From contig CAWZYM010000295.1 of the NCBI GenBank assembly GCA_963966185.1, positions 500,001 through 564,000 of the forward strand: a stretch of 64,000 nt of DNA. Reading direction: 5' to 3'. Both the position numbers and the translations under genes were made by a program. This document shows, piece by piece, positions 57,215 through 64,000 of this stretch (position 1 is its first letter; each line of letters starts with the position of its first letter). This DNA is from Rhabditoides inermis (Eukaryota; Nematoda; Chromadorea; Rhabditida; Rhabditidae). The notes under the pieces are model-generated. The model worked only from the letters and a program-made list of their open reading frames with translations. It did not search any database and had not been told where the DNA came from.

Positions 57215-60200
57215 TTCTCTTTCTCTTTCTCTTTCTCTTTCTCTTTCTCTTTCTCTTTCTCTTTCTCTTTCTCTTTCTCTTTCTCTTTCTCTCCCTCTCC
57301 CTCTCCCTCTCCCTCTCCCTCTCCCTCTCCCTCTCCCTCTCCCTCTCCCTCTCCCTCTCCCTCTCCCTCTCCCTCTCCCTCTCCCTCTCCCTCTCCCTCT
57401 CCCTCTCCCTCTCCCTCCCTCTCTCTCTCCCCCCCTCTCTCTCTCCCTCTCTCTCTATCTCTCCCCCCTCTCTCTATCTCTTCCCCCTCTCTCTCATCCG
57501 TCCCCTTCCAGCTGCGTCTCTTCGAGGTGCTGGGCCACAAGTTCCAGAAGGCCTATCTCCCACACGAGCCTGTCAACCTGCTGTCCAGTGAGGACACCAT
57601 GTTTGTGTGAGTCGATTCACTTTGTAATGTTAATCATCTACGCTTTCATCACAACTAGGTTATTAGTGGGAGAGAAGGCATAATGGAAAATGTGGAAAAT
57701 GGAAAGATGGATGATAAAATGGATCCACAGGGCGAGAGGAAAATTGCTATGTTGCAGGTTCGAGGTGCACTCTGCGGATGACTGTGGAGAGGAGGTGGTG
57801 GAGGTGCGCTGCATCCAGCGACAGCTATACCTCTCTACTCTCAAGTCAGTCTCACACCTATCTATTTCTGGACTGGTATTTCATTTCTCCTTGCAGGTAC
57901 ATTTGCAACGCGTGCGGTCGCTGCCCGAAGCCCGGCGAGCAGCTCAAGCTCAAGGCGTGCGAGGCGTGCTTCAACGCGTGGTACTGCAACAAGTGAGTGG
58001 TGTGCTTTGTGTTTTGATCAACTGTGTATTGATCGTATGGATTGTAGGGAGTGCCAGATGAACGACTGGAACATTGGCCACCGCAGCGAGTGCAGAAGGA
58101 GGGCGCAGGTTGAAGCGGTGAGTAGAGAGAGAGAGAAAGGGAGGAAGAGAGAGGGGGGGGGGGGAGAGAGAGGGGGAGAGAAAGAGAGAGATGAAGAGAG
58201 AGATCCTGTTTAGGTGGGCGAGCCTATCCTCGTCTCCATACCGCGCAGTCGTCTCACCCTCTCGCATCTCTACAGGGTGCTAGAAGCGAGGAGCCAGCAA
58301 TCGGTCGAGGTAGGCATATTGATTGTTATCGATTAAGTGAATGATCTTCCAGGCGTTCATCCCTCCGCAGCTGTCGACGCCGTCTGAGGAGGAGATCAGC
58401 GAGGCGAGCGAGGCGGAGAACAAGGAGAAGAAGGATCGGTGAGTCGAAGCTCAACTGACCTAAAGATTTGGGAGCACGTGTAGGCATTCTCATATAAGAT
58501 GACGAGAGCGTTCCTAAATATTTTGGAATGCACATCGTGTTGCGCCTCGCAATATATGACACGCATTGCTTTTCAGCCGCAGCGACCGTGCGTGTTCTGT
58601 GGAGGAAGCAGCGAGGGAGGCGGCCAGAGAGGCGGCCGAGCTGGTGCGGGAGGGCGACGGGCGCAGCCGACACGTAGTCATCCCAGAGCCCCGCAAGAAA
58701 CACAGCCACAAGCTGTTCCTCCTCAAGAAGCTCACCGATCAGCACGTCGTCGTGGGAGACACCATGGACGGTGAGCACATATCTACCTCGCGTGCACCGT
58801 CTGACTCTTTCCCCTCTCTCTGTCAACTATTTTCTTCAATTGTGCTGGTTCACAGAGAAGCCGCTGCTGTCGACTGGCGACTACATCTCTATGAACTGGT
58901 ACAACGTGCGCAGTGGGAAGCCGCACGTGGATGTGAAGACTCGGAGGAGGGTGTTGGTGGATGAGGAGAGGGGCGCGAGCATCGCGGCAGCAGAGACAGC
59001 CAGGAACGGACACAGACGACCCGGACAGGAGAGCGCGCATGGAGACGTGACATTGCAGGACATGATGGTCAGTGGTTTGTGGGAGGGAGGGAAGGAGAGT
59101 AAGAGAGTGAGAGAGAGAGAGAGAGAACTCATGTAGCATGCTTGCATGTTTCAGTCGGTGTTCTCGGAGACGGAGCGTCTGAAGCCGGAGGAGGCGTGGT
59201 ACTGCAACAAGTGCAAGCAGCACGTCGAGGCCACCAAGCGACTCGAGCTGTTCAAGCTGCCGCCCGTCCTCATCGTACAGCTCAAGCGATTCGTATACAC
59301 TGGTGAGAGTTAAGCCACGTACTTTTGGTGAAACTTATTTCTTTGCAGTGTCTGCGTCTATTTCGTCGAACCACCGGCGCAGCAAGGACGAGAGGAGGGT
59401 GCAGTACCCGCTCACTGCACTCGATCTCAAGCAGTACCTGGCAGATGTGAGGGGGGCGGCGTTACGAAATGGAGAGAGAGAGAGAGAGAGAGAGAAAGGT
59501 ATAGAGAAAGGGAGAGTGAGTGACAATTTCATTTCAGAGTGCCCCGACTGGCGACAGCACGCTGTACGATTTGTGTGGAGTGGTTTGCCACTCGGGCACC
59601 AGCTACTTTGGTCACTACATCAGCAAGGGCCGCCTTCCCGGCATCGACTGCACAGAGACGCAGATTGGTGGGTGGTGGAGTTTGTGTTTTGATACACGGT
59701 TGAAAAATCATTGGGCTATTGTGTAGTGTCATAGTTTTCCTTCGACCCTTTTGCAGAGTAATTTATTGAATCGGAGGAGAGGCTACATTTATCGTTACCT
59801 ATTCGTGTGATTCAGAGTGGCGCAACTTCGACGATTCGATTGTATCGAATATGAGTGACTCGCAGGCACAGACGGATGATGCATACCTGCTGTTCTACAA
59901 GCAACGCGGAAGCGGTACCAAGTCAGTACCACTCTTTCACTGTCTCTCTGTCTGCAGCTGGCTCTGCTGTCTCGCTCTCGTTTTATCGCAGTCTCTCTCC
60001 ATCCTTTCCCTTTCAGGAACATCTTCCGTAAACACTACGCGTGCGATCCGACGGATCAGCGCAAAAGTGTGGATCGGGATTCGGAGAAGGAGGAGGAGAA
60101 GACGGAGAAGAAGCGCGACCGGAAGGAGCGCTCGAAGAGTGTGGAGAAGGAGTTGGACGTGGGGGAGAGCGAGCGCGTCTACAATGTACCCATTCAGCTC

Positions 60201-60880
60201 AAGAATGTTTGAGTGCGTTAAAAGTGCTAAATTTTCTTAGTATTTCCAAATTTTCTCATATTGAGTTCATTGTGAGTTGAGCAGTTTTCCGCCTAGTCGT
60301 TGTCTCTCCTTATCTATTATGCTCACTGTTATGGGTACGTATTTGTTTGTTGTATGCAGAGTTTTGATAAAGAGTCTATGGTTTGTCTGGATGAAAGTGA
60401 GTGGGGCGATCCGGAATACCCCTGGGAAGGCCGAGCGAAATCAATGCGCATGACCTCGTTTCGGGATCAGTGAGTGGTGAGAGAGGAGAGGCGGGCGAGA
60501 GAGTGTGTCAGTGGGAGAGAGTGTCTGAGAGGGCAAGGAACGGGTGGGGGTGATGTCAGTGTGTGGAGAGTGGAGATGCTGTCCCTCTTCACCCTGTCTA
60601 CCACACAACATGTGATCCTCTCACTCTCACTTCATCTATCCGGCATTTTCACGGGACTCTTCATTTGGTACCTGTTCCCGAGGAATGTGAGTTGTTTATT
60701 GTTTATCGATTGAAAGAGAGAGAGAGAGAGAGAGAGACGTTCCCTGCTCAGCCGTCGCGCTGCATCGTGGCTCGCCCGCAGGAGCGTGTGACTCTGTTGA
60801 TGCACGAGTCGAGTGAGGAGGACGAGGTGTTCGAGAAGAAGAAACTCTCTCCCCCCAGGAGCACCGCCAGAATGGGATAG
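52674..60880 (+). CDS. USP19: USP19-like deubiquitinase (CS domain, USP, MYND, C-terminal TM)
   Basis: ER-associated ubiquitin-specific protease. Domains in order: start [22 protein letters not shown]/p23-like domain ([20 protein letters not shown] at 53390, then [12 protein letters not shown] and [20 protein letters not shown] at 54090-54150); Ser-rich linker 54250-55000; catalytic USP start [20 protein letters not shown] (55857) with the Cys box; [20 protein letters not shown] (QQD-like box, 56380); [24 protein letters not shown] zinc finger [20 protein letters not shown] plus [20 protein letters not shown] (57900-58090); [33 protein letters not shown]; His box [33 protein letters not shown]. 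After LKNV a weak donor leads to exons with [20 protein letters not shown], a TM segment [15 protein letters not shown] and a final tail ending STARMG (60878-60880). Catalytic Cys and His are intact. The order matches human USP19. Confidence 0.93.
52909..52953 (+). repeat. CT microsatellite in USP19 intron
   Basis: Pure CT run in the first large USP19 intron. A second run lies at about 53207-53243. Confidence 0.9.
56911..57497 (+). repeat. About 590-nt polypyrimidine intron: CT, CTTTCT and CTCCCT arrays
   Basis: The intron between the exons encoding VSTKN and [11 protein letters not shown] is almost entirely pyrimidine on the sense strand. It holds CT dinucleotides to about 56995, about 40 CTTTCT hexamers (about 57035-57290), then about 20 CTCCCT hexamers (about 57290-57418) and mixed CT/CCCC. 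Only a handful of purines interrupt it. Confidence 0.95.
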
Positions 60881-61302
60881 ACATTGGGAAGTTGTGGTGG
60901 TATTAAATCATTGCTTCTTTTTTTCTGCTTGATTACGTTTTGATTGTCTTACTCTCTTTCTGATTAATACTTTTTTCTCTTACTGTGTACCAAAGATGCG
61001 TCTCGCAAATGTATTTCTCGCTTATCACGAGAGACGTTAGGGTGGGGTTTCCAAGAGGCGAGAGAAGCCCCAGATAGCCGTCCATAGATGATGCGTGAGA
61101 TGAGAGAGAGAGACAGTTGTTTGGCATTGAAAAGAACATGATCCGGTGAGATTTTCATCAGTGCAGGGGAAACTGACTAAAACGCCAAATACGGTTCACC
61201 CGTTTCAGGGCCTTGGTGTTTTGAATACGATATTTCAAAAATGACATAATAGAGTTAGAATGCGAAAGTTTATTGCTGAGCTGAGCTCGCACAACGACAC
61301 AT
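60881..61302. other. Convergent 3' region, USP19 and collagen E
   Basis: 420 nt between two facing stops. No gene or array seen. Confidence 0.55.
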
Positions 61303-62347
61303 TTAGTGGCGGTTGACGAAGACAGCGGAGCGGGGAGGGCAAGGGCAGTAGGCGGCGTCGTTGCCGGGGAGTCCGGGTCCTCCGGGCTGTCCGGGGTGTC
61401 CGTCCGATCCAGCGGATCCGGGGTTTCCGGCGGGTCCAGCGGGTCCCTGAGGTCCGGGGGCTCCGTCCTGTCCGTTGTTTCCGGGGGCTCCGTTGTTTCC
61501 GGGGGCTCCGGCGGGTCCGGGGGCTCCGGGCGCTCCAGGGGCTCCAGATCCGCGCTGTCCGTCCTGTCCGGGGGCTCCGGGCTGTCCGGGGGCTCCATCG
61601 TTTCCGGGGGCTCCAGCGTCTCCAGCGGGTCCGGCGGCTCCGGGCTGTCCGTCCTGTCCGGGGGCTCCAGCCTGTCCGGGCTGTCCGTCGGGTCCAGCGG
61701 GTCCAGCGGCTCCGTCGGGTCCAGGGGGTCCGGCGGGTCCGGCCGGGCACTTGATGCAAGAGGTATCCTGAGGGGCGCAAGTGATCGGGGCGTAGGTCGA
61801 GGTGTTGTCGTCTCCCTTAGGTCCAGGAGCTCCGGGCTGTCCGGGCTGTCCAGGCTCTCCGGGGGGTCCGGGCGGGCCAGGGGGGCAAGTGGGCTTGGTG
61901 GGCTCGCACTGGCAGTGAGCGGGCAGGCCGTTGAAGTTCTGCCTCTTCTGACGGAAGATGGAGTTGAAGGGGTTCTGGCGGGGCTGAGACGGCGGGGTGA
62001 CGGTGACCTGGAAGTCCATCATCTCCGTCCACGCCGAGTCGGTCTCCACGCGGAAGACGTTCACGCCATCGAGGACCTCATCGTGCACCTGAAAAAGGAG
62101 ACAGTGACATACGCAAAACAATTGACGCCGAATGACAGCGAAAGACAATGGCATTGCTCGATACTAGGTTCGCTTTTTAGTGACGCCGGCTCACAGAACT
62201 ACCGTAATCAGAACTACCGTCAGTGTATGAAACTGGGCCGACCTCGTTGATGGTGCTGTATAGGCTGGGGATAACGACGAGGCAGGCTACGATGGCGAGG
62301 GTGGAGCAGGCCGAGGCCACGCCGACGATGAGCTTCTCCTCGAACAT
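61303..62347 (-). CDS. Cuticle collagen E, different subfamily
   Basis: Starts [20 protein letters not shown] with an N-terminal hydrophobic anchor, then one intron (about 62092-62240). Second exon: [20 protein letters not shown], furin-type site RQKR, cysteine cluster [14 protein letters not shown], Gly-X-Y block, middle cysteines [16 protein letters not shown], and a long Gly-X-Y block with repeated [13 protein letters not shown] phrases. C-terminus [15 protein letters not shown]. The cysteine pattern (CQC...C / C...CxxC / CPC) and termini differ from collagens A-D, so it is not part of that duplication. Intact, about 300 residues. Confidence 0.93.
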
Positions 62348-62379
62348 GGTCCGATGCCAGCCCCACCCACCCCCACTCC

Positions 62380-62386
62380 TTATATA
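62380..62386 (-). promoter_or_regulatory. TATA box of collagen E
   Basis: TATATAA on the minus strand, 33-39 nt upstream of the ATG at 62347. Confidence 0.8.
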
Positions 62387-62982
62387 GGGGTGGGCGCGCC
62401 TTGCCAACCGGATCTCGTGCCATCCCCCCACCACAACACACCCATTCAAGGTCCCTTGCACTGTTCATTACACCCACACAACAAACTGCTTCTCTCAATC
62501 TCAAATGGCCGCTGTGAAAATGGCGCAGCGAATATCGACTCGAAATGACAGCAATTACCAATCAGAAATGACCCGAGTATGCCATCGACAAAACACAGTA
62601 ATCAAACGCTTTATTACTGTTGATGGTGAGGTATGACACATCACCCATAGTACACATTTCATCACATTACTGTTCCCTTTTGTATTACTTGCGTGTATAT
62701 TGTTGTTGAATGCACATTGCATAGCGAACCGGATGGTGTGAAGATGTATGCAACAACCGACATACATAATATCAGTCCGCACATTTAATCGGTCCAAGTC
62801 GGACTGTCTCTGAGATGATAAAACGATTTGTCAATGAGACATTGTGTAGAAATTGATCAACCGCTATAATCCAGCATACTAAATTTTATTCACAGTTCGA
62901 GTAATTTCTATCGCACACATTGCTAAGCAAACGAGTAATGTAAGAGTGGTCGAGTTTAAGGGTACTGTAAGATTGGAGCTGT
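62387..62982. other. Intergenic between collagen E promoter and last gene
   Basis: About 600 nt, the collagen E upstream region and the 3' UTR of the next minus-strand gene. No other feature recognised. Confidence 0.5.
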
Positions 62983-64000
62983 CTACTTGTACTTGTGAGC
63001 GTTGCTGGGGCCAGCCTCGCGCTCGCTGAAACAAATGGCAGGGCAGATCAATACACTGGTCTACTGATCTACTCACTCGTCGTCCGATTCAAAGAGCGAC
63101 CTCGATCCAGACGCGCTGAAAGTACCGTACACCAATCCAGACTACAGTATCTCGTACCGCATGTCCTTAGCGCGTTTGTTGCGTAGATAGCGACTGGACT
63201 GGCGCGAACTGGAAGGAGCTAAAAGGGATACTGTATATTCAGTAGACCTACGAAATACTTACGAGCAACATTCTCGGCCTCCGACTCACTCTGCACACCG
63301 ATGTCCGAGCTGAAATTGAAAGTACCGTACCCAGAAACCTACAGTATAGCTACCGTACTCACTCGGTCCAGATGGGCGGAGGCGAGACGTCGGAAATGTG
63401 CACACCCACACGCTTGTGCTCATCGATGCGAACGTGAAGGTACGGCTGCGCCTGGTCGTCCGCCATACCCTAGCAATACGGTAGACTCGCGGGTACGGTA
63501 GCTACCGTATACCTGCCGGATGATGTCGACGACGTCTTCGTTGCGCTGCCACGGCCGCACGCGGAAGCGAATCTTGCCGAGCACTCGCTCAGTGTACTTA
63601 TCGCGACCGCTCACACGCAACCTGAAGGGGCGGGGCGTGAGTGGGCGGGGCTTGCCTCACCAGGCGAGCGCGGCATTGACGAGGCGCGCCTTCTTGCCGA
63701 GCGACACATCGGCCGACACCAGTCCGACCACCGTGTCCGACCTCATCTCCAGAAGCTGGAAGGAATCAATCGATAATCATCAATCGATAATCATAACATA
63801 TACCTGTTCAATGGGGATGGTGTCAATGTTCTTGGCGAACAACTTGGTGAGCTCGAGGCGAATGTCCGACGGAACCTGACAACCATCCATTATCGATCGA
63901 TTATCGATCTCTCAAACTCACGTAGTACGTAGGGCGGTGCGCAGTGTTGAGCGTGGTCACCGGATTCATGACGATGTTCCACAGAACATACAGTACGACA
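62983..64000 (-). CDS. 3' part of an unrecognised gene
   Basis: The 5' part lies beyond the right edge. Phase-matched exons read VLYVLWNIVMNPVTTLNTAH (from 64000), VPSDIRLELTKLFAKNIDTI and PIEQLLEMRSDTVVGLVSAD, then LGKKARLVNAALAWLRVSGR, TERVLGKIRFRVRPWQRNED, MADDQAQPYLHVRIDEHKRV, VHISDVSPPPIWTESDIGVQ. The disordered tail contains SSSRQSSRYLRNKRAKDMR and LFESDDDEREAGPSNAHKYK, with TAG at 62983-62985. The helical middle (LLEMRSD...VNAALAWLR...VLGKIRFR) loosely resembles a BACK domain, but I would not name it. At least six introns, most 42-55 nt, several containing TACCGTA/TACTGTA words. Confidence 0.7.
63494..63509. repeat. 16-bp perfect palindrome in a tiny intron
   Basis: TACGGTAGCTACCGTA is its own reverse complement and lies just inside the 5' splice site of a short intron of the last gene. 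Confidence 0.85.

Noticed and set aside
56816..57683. 264- and 283-codon Leu/Ser/Phe/Pro frames
   Set aside because: Pure CTTTCT and CTCCCT array translation within a USP19 intron.
62983..64000. BTB-Kelch/BACK assignment for the right-edge gene
   Set aside because: Only a loose helical resemblance; no BTB or Kelch sequence is in view, so no name was given.

Overview
The window looks like nuclear DNA of a nematode, most likely a free-living rhabditid relative of Caenorhabditis or Pristionchus. The reasons are five cuticle collagen genes with the nematode cysteine pattern, a secreted DB-module protein, a single-Ig OIG-4-type protein, dense gene packing with many 42-70 nt introns, and typical nematode forms of CDC-42, SNU-13, NAC-beta and MECR. 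The species cannot be named from the sequence. GA/CT microsatellites fill many introns. All multi-exon models were built by eye from splice signals, reading phase and remembered family signatures.

Layout. 0-11 kb: two minus-strand ion transporters, an SLC26 anion transporter running off the left edge and an SLC12A9-like cation-chloride cotransporter. Their introns hold a cluster of paired TGGGTGGTC (GLI/TRA-1-type) sites. 12.5-18 kb: a plus-strand TRIM-NHL protein. 18-20.7 kb: minus-strand sigma-1 receptor homologue and ESCRT-III CHMP4/VPS-32. 21-25 kb: plus-strand NAC-beta and TRAPPC13. 25-31.9 kb: minus-strand DB-module secreted protein, CDC-42 and OIG-4-like protein. 31.9-33.6 kb: plus-strand zinc-finger protein whose start overlaps the OIG-4 start on the opposite strand.

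34-41.6 kb: a U6 snRNA-like sequence followed by four col-12/col-13-type cuticle collagens. The first two form a 3.5 kb inverted duplication encoding apparently identical mature proteins. One arm is interrupted by a 318 bp solo LTR with a 5 bp target duplication. The LTR carries two perfect heat-shock elements directly upstream of a TATA box, and the other arm preserves the empty target site. 41.9-46 kb: minus-strand four-TM protein, beta-lactamase-fold hydrolase and SNU-13, closely spaced. 46.4-60.9 kb: plus-strand SREK1 (with a MARCH-type RING-CH gene nested antisense in one intron), mitochondrial enoyl reductase MECR, an unrecognised coiled-coil protein and a USP19 deubiquitinase. 61.3-62.3 kb: a fifth collagen. 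63-64 kb: the 3' part of an unrecognised gene.

The genes are mostly unrelated housekeeping and cuticle functions. The biologically linked set is the collagen cluster, where inverted duplication, sequence homogenisation and retroelement insertion can be read in order. Closely spaced same-strand genes (snu-13/hydrolase/4TM; SREK1/MECR/coiled-coil/USP19) could be operons, but no spliced-leader evidence is available from DNA alone.
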